Assembly (NCBI GenBank): GCA_963710675.1
Contig: CAVQBE010000027.1
Location: 62,001-126,000, forward strand
DNA from: JACCZX01 sp963710675
GTDB lineage: Bacteria; Pseudomonadota; Gammaproteobacteria; Burkholderiales; Burkholderiaceae_F
Direction: 5' to 3'
Length of the DNA: 64,000 nt
Shown: in pieces, positions 1 to 8,415 of the stretch
How the letters are laid out: every line of letters begins with the position of its first letter
Numbering within the stretch: the first letter of the stretch is position 1
Made by a program: the position numbers and the translations under genes
The notes under the pieces: generated by a model
Told to the model about the DNA's origin: nothing
What the model saw: the letters and a program-made list of their open reading frames with translations, nothing else
Database searches by the model: none

Positions 1-187
1 TGGTGATCACACCTTGCAGCAGGCGCGCCATCTGATCGGCTCCGCCGCCGGTTCCCGCGGGTACAACAAACTCGACGGGCTTCGTGGGCTCCCATGCCGC
101 AAATGCGACAGGAGTCGCAGCGGCGAATGTTCCCGCCGTCAGCGCGAATAAAGCGCGCCTCAGGGTCCTTGGTGAATATTTGATCAT
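1..187 (-). CDS. Bug/TctC-family tricarboxylate-type solute-binding protein, N-terminal part (cut by window edge)
   Basis: Only about 62 residues are present; the rest lies beyond the left edge. The start is the ATG at 187. A basic N-terminus (MIKYSPRTLRR) and an Ala-rich hydrophobic core ending near AFAAWEP form a Sec signal peptide, so the protein should be periplasmic. The mature part begins WEPTKPVEFVVPAGTGGGAD, the typical opening of Bug proteins, in which the glycine-rich loop binds a carboxylate ligand. Bug proteins deliver carboxylates to tripartite TctAB carriers or act as orphan sensors; no tctA/tctB is visible here. It lies downstream of, and on the same strand as, the reductase and FAH gene pair. 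The ligand cannot be told from sequence. Confidence 0.85.
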   Translation of the reverse strand, partial: MIKYSPRTLRRALFALTAGTFAAATPVAFAAWEPTKPVEFVVPAGTGGGADQMARLLQGVIT

Positions 188-433
188 TACGTCTCCCAGT
201 TCAATTTATCAACACTCTTCGCCGCTTGGCCGCGGATCTGGTGCGTAGACACGCATCATCGTCCGAAATTCCAGCCCCGGTAATTGATCGCGGTCAATTA
301 CCGGCGCGGACTCACAACCACGCAGCGTGGCGCAATGCAATTTCCGTTTCTACCGGAATTACCCGTATGACAGGTAGACGGCGTGGGCTGTCTGGAGATT
401 CCCGGGACGAACAGCATACAAACGCAAAAAGGA

Positions 434-1441
434 CTAAAGCGGTTGCAGTATCACCCGCGCGTGCTTTTCGCGCATCGTTGCCACAAGTTGTTTGAGCAGC
501 GCATGCACCGCGCGTGACGCAGGCGCGGGGGTGCCGGTCAGCTCTGCAAGTTCGATCACGGAGCCGATCAAGGCGTCGACTTCCACCGCGCGGCCCGCTT
601 CGACATCCTGCAATGTCGACGTCTTGTGCTTGCCGACCTTCTCGGCACCTTCGATGCGTTTTTCGAGCGGCATGCGGAACGTGACCCCGAGTTTTTCCGC
701 GACTGCCTGTGCCTCGCGCATCATGTCGGCGGCCAGCTGACGCGTCGCCGGCTCCTGACAGATATCGACCAGTGTCGCGTGCGTCAGCGCGCTGATGGGA
801 TTGAAGCTCATGTTGCCCCATAGCTTCAGCCAGATTTCCGAGCGAATGTCTGTGACCACCGGCGATTTCCACTGCGCGCCGATAAACGCTTCCGACACCT
901 TTGCAACGCGCTCACTTTGGGCGCCGTCCAGCTCGCCTACCGGAAACCGGTCACCTTCGAGCCGCTTTATTACTCCAGGCGCAACAATCTCGCCGGCCGG
1001 GTACACCACACAGCCAATGATGCGACTCGGCTTAATGCTGTCTTCGATGACGCCCTCAGGATCTGCCGACTTCAGACGGTGGCCAGCATGTGGGCCGTTA
1101 AAATTCTGGAAGTACCACCACGGCAGTCCGTTTTGCAACGTAACTACGATCGTGCGGTCATCGAACAGTGCGCGCATCTGCGGCGCCACAGCGGCGATCG
1201 TGTAGGCCTTCACCGCCAGCAGGACCAGGTCTTGTCTGCCGGCTTCGTCGCAACTCGCGACAGCGCGCAGGTTGGCGGCGTGCTCCTCTGTGCCATCTGG
1301 CTCCACAAGTCTGAGCCCGTTCGCGCGAATCGCGTCCAGATGTGCACCCTGGTCGACAACAGTGACGGCATGATCTGAGCGCGACAACCGCACCGCAAGC
1401 ATGCCTCCGATTGCGCCGGCACCGATGACTGCAATTTTCAT
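434..1441 (-). CDS. 2-dehydropantoate 2-reductase family protein (PanE/ApbA-like)
   Basis: A 335-residue NADPH-dependent reductase with the N-terminal Rossmann motif GAGAIGG at residues 7-13, a conserved Lys in LLAVKAY (about 78), the TLQNG motif near 101-105 and a C-terminal helical ketopantoate-reductase domain (SEIWLKLWGN). I chose the ATG at 1441, which puts MKIAVIG at the N-terminus; a TTG at 1453 would add four residues and overlap the upstream gene. It starts four bases after the stop of the FAH-family gene and is probably co-transcribed with it. True PanE makes pantoate for coenzyme A. Beside Bug and FAH genes it may instead reduce another 2-oxo acid, so I give no symbol. The frame is intact. 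Confidence 0.85.
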   Translation of the reverse strand: MKIAVIGAGAIGGMLAVRLSRSDHAVTVVDQGAHLDAIRANGLRLVEPDGTEEHAANLRAVASCDEAGRQDLVLLAVKAYTIAAVAPQMRALFDDRTIVVTLQNGLPWWYFQNFNGPHAGHRLKSADPEGVIEDSIKPSRIIGCVVYPAGEIVAPGVIKRLEGDRFPVGELDGAQSERVAKVSEAFIGAQWKSPVVTDIRSEIWLKLWGNMSFNPISALTHATLVDICQEPATRQLAADMMREAQAVAEKLGVTFRMPLEKRIEGAEKVGKHKTSTLQDVEAGRAVEVDALIGSVIELAELTGTPAPASRAVHALLKQLVATMREKHARVILQPL

Positions 1442-1445
1442 AGCG

Positions 1446-2213
1446 CTATTCAAACCGGTTGGTTAGTGTGCCTATGCCGTCAATGACAACGCTGACGGTG
1501 CTGCCAGGTTTCATCGAACCGACGCCAACCGACGTGCCGCAGGCGATGACGTCGCCTGCTTCTAGGGTCATATCACGAGAGATCAGACTGACAAGGGCCG
1601 CTGGCCCGAAAATCGCGTCCGAGACCGGATAATTCTGTCGCTCCTGACCGTTGAGGAGCGTTCTGACGACAAGCAGGTTGGGATCAACGTCGGTGGTGAT
1701 CACCGGGCCAAAAACACCGAACGTGTCAAAGTTTTTCGCACGCGTCCATTGTGCGAAGCCGGGAGCTTTGTTGAGAATCTCGGCGGCGGTTACGTCATTG
1801 ACGCACGTGTAGCCGAAGATATAGCTGTGCGCGTCAGCCTGGGTGACCGCGCGACACCGCTTACCGATGACGATACCGAGCTCACCTTCGAACACGACCT
1901 TGCCGTCGTAGAACTGCGGCGTGCGAATTGGTTCGTCACTGGCGAGGAACGAAGTGGTGCCCTTCAGAAAGTACAAAGGCTCGGAGGGCACCGGATGATC
2001 GAGCTTCGTGACCAATGCGTGATAGTTGTCGACGAGCCCGATCATCTTGCTGGGTTTCGTCGGAGTCAGCAGCTTCGCCGCACCACATGGGATCGATTCT
2101 CCGGTGGGCTGCGGGTTTACAAACATATCTCCGGTATGGACCGCGATCGCATCCGCTGCGACCGTACCGAAATACTCACGTCCCTGATAGCTGACGCGCG
2201 CCCAGATTGGCAT
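1446..2213 (-). CDS. Fumarylacetoacetate hydrolase family protein
   Basis: 255 residues. FAH-superfamily enzymes cleave or isomerise C-C bonds of 2-oxo or 2-hydroxy-diene acids using a divalent metal. The core is recognisable: the EGELGIVIGKRCRA segment with metal-binding acids, then GYTCVNDVTA, the RAKNFDTFGVFGP segment and a C-terminal GDVIACGTSVGVGS segment. The start is the ATG at 2213, preceded by a strong AGAGGGGAG ribosome-binding site; a start at 2237 would be much weaker. It faces the Bug gene at 2377 across a 163-bp divergent promoter region and is followed at once by the reductase gene. Closest in character to the HpcE/homoprotocatechuate and ureidoglycolate-lyase-like members; the substrate is unknown. 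Confidence 0.85.
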   Translation of the reverse strand: MPIWARVSYQGREYFGTVAADAIAVHTGDMFVNPQPTGESIPCGAAKLLTPTKPSKMIGLVDNYHALVTKLDHPVPSEPLYFLKGTTSFLASDEPIRTPQFYDGKVVFEGELGIVIGKRCRAVTQADAHSYIFGYTCVNDVTAAEILNKAPGFAQWTRAKNFDTFGVFGPVITTDVDPNLLVVRTLLNGQERQNYPVSDAIFGPAALVSLISRDMTLEAGDVIACGTSVGVGSMKPGSTVSVVIDGIGTLTNRFE

Positions 2214-2376
2214 CGTCTCCCCTCTATTTTTCGACACGACTGCACAGGTAGTGCTGTCGGCCCATTTGTTGCTGCGACTCTACCGCGTCTTGGTGCAATC
2301 CGGTGCCGCAGCGCGGTGCGCAGACCTTCGCTCTAAAATGCCAGGACAAGTGTCGATCGCCGTACGAGGGAGAACA

Positions 2377-3360
2377 ATGAAAACGATCGCAACAGTCGTT
2401 GCAGCAATCGCGGGTGGCGCCGTTCTGATGGCGTCCACCGGCGCATTGGCGCAGTCAGATTATCCCAACCGCCCAGTCAAGCTGATCGTCGGGTTTGCGC
2501 CTGGCGGATCGACCGATATCGTCGCCCGAGTAGTCGCGCAGAAACTTGGCCAGCAGCTCGGCCAGACGGTCGTGGTAGAAAATCGCGCTGGCGCCGGAGG
2601 TACGATCGGTGCAGATGCAACCGCGAAAGCGGCATCCGATGGCTATACGCTGACTCTCGGCACAACCAGCACGCACGCGATCGCACCCGGTGCGTATTCG
2701 AAACTTCCATATAACCCCGTCACCGATTTCACACCCATTTCGCTGGTGGCCGTTACGCCGTACCTGCTGGTTGTCAATCCGACGGTGTCGGCGCGCAACC
2801 TGACCGAGTTCATTGCGCTGGCGAAGAGTCAGCCTGGCAAATTGAACTACGCGTCCGCCGGTAACGGTACCGCGACCCACCTTGCGATGGAGATGCTCAA
2901 GGATGCGGCGAAGGTCGATCTCGTGCACGTTCCCTACAAGGGAAACGCGCCGGCCGACGTCGCGATTCTCGCGGGGGAAGTGCAGGCCGTGTTCGGCTCG
3001 ATGCCGGCGCTGCTGCAAAACACCAAGGCAAACAAAGTGCGTCCGCTAGCAGTGGGAACCTTGGTGCGCTCGCCCGCGCTGCCCGATGTGCCAACCGTGG
3101 CGGAACAGGGCTATCCGGGTTTCGAGGCCACACTGTGGCTCGGCATCTTCGGTCCGGCAAATCTGCCGAAGCCAGTCGTCGATCGCCTGCACAAGGAGAT
3201 TGTCGCGATTGTCGCTACCACCGACTTCAAGTCCGCGATGGAGGCCAATGGGGCCGAGCCGATCAGCAGCAAGTCGTCTGAGGAATTTCGTGACATGCTG
3301 CGCGGCCAGGTGGACAAGTACGTCAAGATCACCAAAGCGGTTGGCATCAAGCTCGACTAG
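2377..3360 (+). CDS. Bug/TctC-family tripartite tricarboxylate transporter solute-binding protein
   Basis: 327 residues, the usual size of Bug proteins. It starts at the ATG at 2377 behind a GAGGGAG ribosome-binding site. A signal peptide (MKTIATVVAAIAGGAVLMAS, then TGALAQ) places it in the periplasm. The mature protein begins YPNRPVKLIVGFAPGGSTD, the diagnostic Bug ligand-binding start, and continues with VENRAGAGGTIGAD, HVPYKGNAPA and DVPTVAEQGYPGFE, all family signatures. The next gene, 21 bp downstream on the same strand, is an FAH-family hydrolase, so uptake of a carboxylate followed by its hydrolysis is a fair inference. No tctAB membrane genes lie nearby, so this is an orphan binding protein like most of its family. 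Confidence 0.93.
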   Translation: MKTIATVVAAIAGGAVLMASTGALAQSDYPNRPVKLIVGFAPGGSTDIVARVVAQKLGQQLGQTVVVENRAGAGGTIGADATAKAASDGYTLTLGTTSTHAIAPGAYSKLPYNPVTDFTPISLVAVTPYLLVVNPTVSARNLTEFIALAKSQPGKLNYASAGNGTATHLAMEMLKDAAKVDLVHVPYKGNAPADVAILAGEVQAVFGSMPALLQNTKANKVRPLAVGTLVRSPALPDVPTVAEQGYPGFEATLWLGIFGPANLPKPVVDRLHKEIVAIVATTDFKSAMEANGAEPISSKSSEEFRDMLRGQVDKYVKITKAVGIKLD

Positions 3361-3381
3361 TTAACCAAACGAAGAGAGACC

Positions 3382-4101
3382 ATGGGAAAAGACGATCTGC
3401 GCCAAGCCAAATACGTTATCGATATCGGCCAACGGCCGTCGCTACCCGTAGTGGGTAGCGATCTGCGTTTTCCCGTCGGGCGCATTTTCTGCGTCGGCCG
3501 TAATTACGCCGAACACGCGCGCGAGATGGGGCACGATCCTGACCGCGAACCGCCGTTTTTTTTCATGAAGGCGCCCAGTTCGATTGTCGAAAGCGGTTCA
3601 ACGATCGATTACCCCGTCGGCACCAAGGATGTTCACCACGAGATCGAGATGGTGGTCGCGATCGGCAAGGGCGGGAAAAACATTACGCCTGAGAAAGCGC
3701 TCGATCATGTTTGGGGTTATGGAGTGGGTCTGGACATGACACGACGCGATATCCAGGGCGAGGCAAAGAAAATGGGCCGCCCGTGGGAGATGGGCAAGAG
3801 CTTCGATCAGTCAGCGCCGTGTTCGGCGCTGCGCCCGGCGAGCGAGATCGGTCATCCACAGAAAGGTGCGATCCAGGTCAAGGTCAACGGTGAGGTCAAG
3901 CAACAGGGTGACTTGTCGCAACAGATCTGGAGCGTGCCGGAGCAGATTGCTTATCTGTCGAGCCTGCTCACGCTGCAAGCTGGGGACCTGATCTTTTCCG
4001 GCACGCCCTCGGGTGTCGGTCCGGTCAAGCGCGGCGATATGCTCGAAGGTCACGTCGACGGAGTAGGCGATCTGACGGTCACGTACTCGCCGGACCCGTA
4101 G
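3382..4101 (+). CDS. Fumarylacetoacetate hydrolase family protein (fumarylpyruvate-hydrolase-like)
   Basis: 239 residues, ATG at 3382 with GAAGAGAG just upstream. The FAH catalytic core is nearly complete: GRIFCVGRNYAEHAREMG (start of the fold and active-site loop), then PFFFMKAPSSIV, HHEIEMVVAIGKGG with the E-x-E metal ligands, GYGVGLDMTRRD, KSFDQSAPC and LIFSGTPSGVGPVKRGD. This subgroup includes fumarylpyruvate hydrolases of gentisate breakdown, which release fumarate and pyruvate; that assignment here is only by resemblance. It probably forms one transcript with the Bug gene before it. Its last 23 bases overlap the 3' end of the antiporter gene on the other strand. Confidence 0.88.
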   Translation: MGKDDLRQAKYVIDIGQRPSLPVVGSDLRFPVGRIFCVGRNYAEHAREMGHDPDREPPFFFMKAPSSIVESGSTIDYPVGTKDVHHEIEMVVAIGKGGKNITPEKALDHVWGYGVGLDMTRRDIQGEAKKMGRPWEMGKSFDQSAPCSALRPASEIGHPQKGAIQVKVNGEVKQQGDLSQQIWSVPEQIAYLSSLLTLQAGDLIFSGTPSGVGPVKRGDMLEGHVDGVGDLTVTYSPDP

Positions 4102-5728
4102 ACCCACGACCTGGTGAAACTTCGCTATCTGATTCAAGGCGGCGGCTGATCACTTCTTCGCGCAGGTCCAGCTCTCGCTCTATCCGGCGCCTGATCTCGT
4201 CACTGATGCGCGCGCTACGCAACAGACCATTCACGTACTCTCGTTCTGCGTGAATCAGCGCGAGTTCAAGACGGTCGACTCGCGCTGCAACTTCGCTGCC
4301 GTCACCACACAGATCGCGTCGGCGTTCGAATTGATTCACTCGGTCGGCCTGCAACTCTCGCACTTGCCGAATCTGCTCCGCTGGAAGCTTGGTTTGTACG
4401 GAGAGCTCCTGTAGCCGATCGAAAGCAGCCCGTGCGGCTTCAAGGCGAGCGTCGGCTTCCTGTTGCTGCTTCAAAAGGTGTTCTCTGTTGCCCGAGTCGG
4501 TCAAGCCCAGCTTTCGCACAAGCCATGGAAGCACGGGCCCTTGCACTACCAGCGTCACCACGATAACGCTAAACGTCAGGAACAGAATCAGATTCCGATT
4601 CGGAAACGGCTGGTCGCCACTGATCATTACCGGAATGCTGAGGGCGGCGGCGAGCGAAACGACTCCGCGAATGCCGGTGAACGAGATGATGAACGGATGC
4701 TGCCAGAACGGTGGCGGATCCTGGGCTCGTAACGAGGGTAACAGCCACCGCTGCACGTACGTCGCTGGAAAGACCCAAACAAAACGTACGGCAATCGCGA
4801 CAAAACTAATAGCGATGGCGTAAAGAAAGAGCTGACCCAATGCAAATGGTCCTAACCCCTCGAGAACGACGCGCGCCTGAAGCCCGGTCAACAGAAAAAT
4901 TGCACCCTCAACGAGATAGGTGACGAACTCCCAAAAGAATACTGCCTGGAGTCGCGTCTTCGAACGTATCAGGTCGATACCTTTGGCACCGACATACAAA
5001 CCGGCGATCACCGTCGCAAGAACTCCTGATCCTCCGGCAGCGTGTGGGATCCAGAAAGCAAGAAAAGGCGTCAACAGCGAAAGCGTGACTTCGATGCGCG
5101 GCTCGTTAGCCCAGTAGCGCAACCGCAACATCAGCCAACCAACGATGAACCCCCACAGCGTTTCGCTAACGACAATGGCTGCAAATGTCATCGTCGCTTC
5201 TGCCAGCGAGAACAGGCCGGTCAAGACGGCAGTCAGGGCGAATTTAAAAAGCACCAAGGCTGTCGCATCGTTGACCAGACCCTCGCCTTCCAGGACTGCT
5301 GTGATGCGACTTGGAACTCCCAGCCGGCGCGCAATCGCGAGCGGCGCCACGACGTCGGGCGGCGACACAATGGCGCCCAGCACAAACGCCACCGCCCACG
5401 GCAGTCCGATCAGCCAATGCGCGGCAGCCGCAACGACGATCGTCGTGAACACGACACATCCCACGGCGAGCAGCGAAATTTCGCGCAGGTTGTCGCGAAA
5501 TGCCTGCCAGCTCATGCCGAACGCCGCGTAGTAAATCAGCGGTGGCAAAAAGACGAGTAGCACCAGGTTGGGCGGCAGCGCGATCCTCGGCAGACCTGGC
5601 ACGAGCGCGAGAATTACCCCGGCGACTACCAAGACGATAGGGCTTGGAAGATCGATGCTGCGCGCAATCCAATTGACCAGCGCGGTAATTGTGAGCACCG
5701 CTGCAGCGGCATACAGGATCGGTTCCAT
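4079..5728 (-). CDS. Na+/H+ antiporter, CPA1 family (NhaP-like)
   Basis: 549 residues. The first 400 or so are a chain of hydrophobic helices typical of monovalent cation:proton antiporters of the inner membrane. The ion-binding Asn-Asp motif is present in EGLVNDATALVLF near residue 155, as is the preceding VAPLAIARRLGVPSR segment; a later GIRGVVSLAAAL helix is also family-typical. The last 130 residues are charged, rich in Glu and Arg and likely coiled coil (LLKQQQEADARLEAARAAFD), a cytosolic regulatory tail as in YjcE/NhaP proteins. The reading frame is intact. It converges on the FAH gene with a 23-bp tail overlap and shares a short intergenic region with the divergent flavoprotein gene at 5854. 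Confidence 0.92.
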   Translation of the reverse strand: MEPILYAAAAVLTITALVNWIARSIDLPSPIVLVVAGVILALVPGLPRIALPPNLVLLVFLPPLIYYAAFGMSWQAFRDNLREISLLAVGCVVFTTIVVAAAAHWLIGLPWAVAFVLGAIVSPPDVVAPLAIARRLGVPSRITAVLEGEGLVNDATALVLFKFALTAVLTGLFSLAEATMTFAAIVVSETLWGFIVGWLMLRLRYWANEPRIEVTLSLLTPFLAFWIPHAAGGSGVLATVIAGLYVGAKGIDLIRSKTRLQAVFFWEFVTYLVEGAIFLLTGLQARVVLEGLGPFALGQLFLYAIAISFVAIAVRFVWVFPATYVQRWLLPSLRAQDPPPFWQHPFIISFTGIRGVVSLAAALSIPVMISGDQPFPNRNLILFLTFSVIVVTLVVQGPVLPWLVRKLGLTDSGNREHLLKQQQEADARLEAARAAFDRLQELSVQTKLPAEQIRQVRELQADRVNQFERRRDLCGDGSEVAARVDRLELALIHAEREYVNGLLRSARISDEIRRRIERELDLREEVISRRLESDSEVSPGRGSTGPAST

Positions 5729-5853
5729 GCTGATCAGCTTGTCGAGGCGAGCCTAATAACACATGCGTTGATCAAGCGGCTTAATCCAATCGCGCGATAA
5801 TCATTCTAGATGCTTCGATAAGCGCCCGTCACGCGCGTGCGTAGGCTTGCCCG

Positions 5854-7530
5854 ATGTCCGATTCGATTTCCGCAGTTGTCGTTGAACCCGAGCGTGAAGT
5901 CGATCCGAGCGATCCGTACGCGCGCGAAGCACAGACGTTTCCGCGGCTCAGTGTCGACGCTGCGAATCGTGTGGCCAATTACGGCGTCGAACAGGGACTG
6001 CGTAAAGGCACGCGTTTGTTCGAGCGTGGCCAGCGCGGTGTTGACTTTTTTCTCGTGCTCGAAGGCAACATTGAAATCTTCGATGTGGACGCCGAAGGCG
6101 AGCCGCATGTGCTGACGGTGCACGGTGAGCGTCAATTCACCGGCGAGCTCGACCTGTTCAACGATCAGCAAATTTTGGTATGTGGGCGCACCGGCATGAA
6201 TAGCCGCGTAGTACGTGTCAAGCGTGCCGATTTTCGGAAGATGCTAAGCGCTGAACCGGATATCGGCGAGATTGTGATGCGTGCCTATATCTTGCGACGC
6301 GTTGGATTGATTAGGTATTCGCAGGGCGCGGTTACCGTAATTGGTTCCGCTCACGGGGCCGATACGCTGCGCTTGGACCGCTTCTTGAGGCGGAACAATT
6401 ATCCGCATCGATTGCTCAACGTCGACACTGACCGCGCCGCGCATGCCGCTTCTCGCGCGCCACAAGGTTTAGCCTTGTCCGATCTGCCGGTGGTGATCGC
6501 GAACCGGCAAAGACGTGCTGCGCAATCCGAGCACGATTGCGCTTGCTGACATGCTCGGGCTTGACCGAGAACTTCGACGCCGATGAGGTCTTCGATGTGG
6601 CGGTGATCGGTGCGGGGCCATCGGGACTCGCCGCGGCGGTATACGCCGCGTCAGAAGGATTACGCACGATCGTGCTCGAAGGCGCTGGCGCCGGGAGGGC
6701 AGGCTGGTACGAGCTCCAAGATCGAGAACTATCTGGGATTTCCAACTGGAATCTCCGGCCAGGCGCTTGCAGGGCGCGCACAAGTGCAGGCGCAGAAATT
6801 CGGCGCGCGTCTTGCCATCGCGCGCGCGGTGACCGGCATCGAATGCAATGACAAACCGTATCGGGTGCATCTCGAAGGCGAGCGCTCGGTGGCAGCACGG
6901 GCCGTCGTCATCGCCACCGGCGCCCGCTATCGCAAGCTTGACGTGCCGGACTACGCTCGCTTCGAAGGGCAGGGCATCCATTACGCCGCAACCGCAATGG
7001 AGCAGCAGCTCAGCGAAGGCGAGGAGGTGGTGATCGTCGGCGGCGGCAACTCGGCCGGACAGGCGGCGATTTATCTATCACGCACTGTCGAGCACGCGCA
7101 CATCTTGGTTCGCGGTGCCGGGCTCGCTGCGACGATGTCTGATTATCTGGTACAGCGAATCGAATCGTCGCCAAAAATCACGCTGCATCCGTTTACCGAG
7201 ATCACTGCGCTTGCGGGCGATACGATCTTGCGCGAGGTGACGTGGACCAACCGCAAAACCGGCGCGCATCAAACGCGGCGCATCGGTGCGGTGTTCGTGA
7301 TGATCGGAGCAGAACCGAACACCCAGTGGCTTGATGGTTGCCTCGCGCTCGATGCGCGAGGCTTCATCATTACGGGCCGCGATGAAGAAGGGCGCGCGCT
7401 TGATTCGGCATACGCGACGACGGGGCCGGGATCTTCGCTGTCGGCGATGTGCGGTCAGGGTCGGTCAAGCGCGTGGCCTCTGGCGTGGGTGAAGGGTCGG
7501 TTGTCGTGCAGGCAGTCCACCGATTTCTAA
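5854..7530 (+). CDS. Cyclic-nucleotide-binding domain / thioredoxin-reductase-like flavoprotein fusion (frame broken)
   Basis: Three parts are seen. Residues 1 to about 150 are a cNMP-binding beta barrel (GTRLFERGQRGVDFFLVLEG, then GERQFTGELDLFN). Next is a short thioredoxin-fold-like segment (GADTLRLDRFLRRNNYPH, later LPVVIA). Last is a class II flavoprotein reductase domain with an FAD motif (VAVIGAGPSGLAAAVYAASEG), GTSSKIENYLGFPTG and an NADPH motif (VVIVGGGNSAGQAAIYLSR). The position of the redox CxxC of true thioredoxin reductases reads AATA (HYAATAMEQQL), so it is not a classical TrxB. The frame changes near 6430-6480, 6550-6560, 6685 and 7430; after the last, IFAVGDVRSGSVKRVASG continues in another frame, so the exact stop (7530 or up to about 7664) is uncertain. 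Confidence 0.82.
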
Positions 7531-7591
7531 GTCCCGGGTGTGGAGTGATAGTGCGCAAGCACCTTATGCGCTTGCTCGCACCAATGAAAAG

Positions 7592-7772
7592 ATCCCCCGC
7601 CTGTGCCGCCCGGCCAAATGTCCTGAACCATCGGTTCAGGGTGGTCGCTGTCCACGCCGCTTAGGTTCAGCAAACGCGTGCCGATCGCACCACGGCGCGA
7701 GGCCAGCAACCTTGCGCACAGCGCATTGGTTCAAGGAACTATGAGGCCTTTGCGCGAACACCGCAGGGAATT
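7592..7772 (-). ncRNA. ssrS: 6S RNA
   Basis: Read on the minus strand, the roughly 181-nt segment begins TCCCTGCGGTGTTCGCGC and ends GGCGGCACAGGCGGGGGA, whose ends can pair as the closing stem. Inside are the 6S landmarks: TAGTTCCTTGAACC on the 5' side and CCCTGAACCGATGGTTCAGG on the 3' side of the central bubble, followed by GGCCGGGCGGCA. These line up with the E. coli 6S segments GTTCGCAAGCGGGCC, CCCCTGAGCC and CTTGAACCAAGGGTTCAAGG. It lies directly downstream of zapA on the same strand, the classical ssrS position in beta- and gammaproteobacteria. 6S RNA mimics an open promoter and sequesters sigma-70 RNA polymerase in stationary phase. The ends are estimated to a few bases. Confidence 0.9.
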
Positions 7773-7810
7773 TTTTGCGTTCCAACCACCGAACGCTTGG
7801 TCGCAGTTTA

Positions 7811-7846
7811 GCGCTTTCGCAGCGCGCTTCGTCTGAAACGAAGCGT
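7811..7846 (-). terminator. Two tandem hairpins between zapA and 6S RNA
   Basis: Just after the zapA stop, CGCTTCGT...ACGAAGCG (7825-7845) and GCGCT-TTCGC-AGCGC (7811-7825) form two adjacent perfect hairpins. No clear U-tract follows, so this may be a Rho-independent-like pause, an RNA-processing site or a leader stem. It separates the zapA message from the 6S RNA start near 7772. Confidence 0.45.
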
Positions 7847-7851
7847 CCGAA

Positions 7852-8151
7852 TTAGAACAATTTTTCCTGCGGTAATAGCGCTTCGTCGCAGACTTGCATC
7901 AGGTCACGAACGCGGCGGCGCATTTCGCCTACTTCGACGCCATCGCTGCCCCGATTATTCAATAGTTCGTGCGCGAACTGAAGCGCGGCCATCACGGCAA
8001 TCCGGTCGGCGCCCATGACTTTGCCGGCTTCGCGTATTGCCTGCATTTTCGAATCGACCAGCTGCGCGCTCTTCAGCAACGCCTCTTTTTCGTCGGGACT
8101 GCACGCGAGCCGATACTCGCGGCCGAGAATCGAAACGCTCAGGTTTTCCAT
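7852..8151 (-). CDS. zapA: Cell division protein ZapA
   Basis: 99 residues, the normal ZapA length. It starts MENLSVSILGREYRLACSPD, the conserved beta-hairpin opening, followed by EALLKSAQLVDSKMQAIRE and a C-terminal coiled-coil half (ALQFAHELLNN onwards) used for dimer and tetramer formation. ZapA is cytosolic and stabilises and bundles FtsZ filaments at the division ring. Its start overlaps the end of the upstream coiled-coil gene by 13 bases, indicating translational coupling, and 6S RNA follows downstream; this two-gene plus ssrS arrangement is common in betaproteobacteria. The frame is intact. Confidence 0.95.
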   Translation of the reverse strand: MENLSVSILGREYRLACSPDEKEALLKSAQLVDSKMQAIREAGKVMGADRIAVMAALQFAHELLNNRGSDGVEVGEMRRRVRDLMQVCDEALLPQEKLF

Positions 8152-8369
8152 TGAGTCGTAAAGCTTGCGTTCTTGATTGGATCAGGCAGACGTTGCAGCA
8201 GCGCGTCAAGCCGGCGCGCAGCTTCGTCGACCCGACCATTCATAGATTCAAGCTCGGATGATGCCGCAACGAGCTGCGCACGAAGCTGTTGATTTTCGGC
8301 TCGCAGCGATTGCACCATCGCCGCTAGTTCTTTGATCTTTGCAGCCAAATTGTCGAGGTCGCCGAGCAT
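8139..8369 (-). CDS. Small coiled-coil protein upstream of zapA (ZapB-like/TIGR02449 type)
   Basis: 76 residues, almost entirely heptad-patterned coiled coil (LAAKIKELAAMVQSLRAENQ, then QLRAQLVAASSELESMNGRV). Short coiled-coil proteins of this kind sit immediately before zapA in many proteobacteria and are presumed to work with it at the divisome. The start is the ATG at 8369; the stop at 8139 lies inside the zapA coding region. No catalytic motif is visible. Resemblance to ZapB rests on size, coiled coil and position, so the function is inferred. Confidence 0.8.
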   Translation of the reverse strand: MLGDLDNLAAKIKELAAMVQSLRAENQQLRAQLVAASSELESMNGRVDEAARRLDALLQRLPDPIKNASFTTQWKT

Positions 8370-8415
8370 GCGTCGATGGTAGCACCGGGACCTGCAGCCT
8401 GATCGCCGTGTCGGG

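Noticed and set aside
7449..7664. A separate small gene after the flavoprotein.
   Set aside because: Its N-terminal part is the missing C-terminus of the flavoprotein in another frame; the rest is antisense to 6S RNA.
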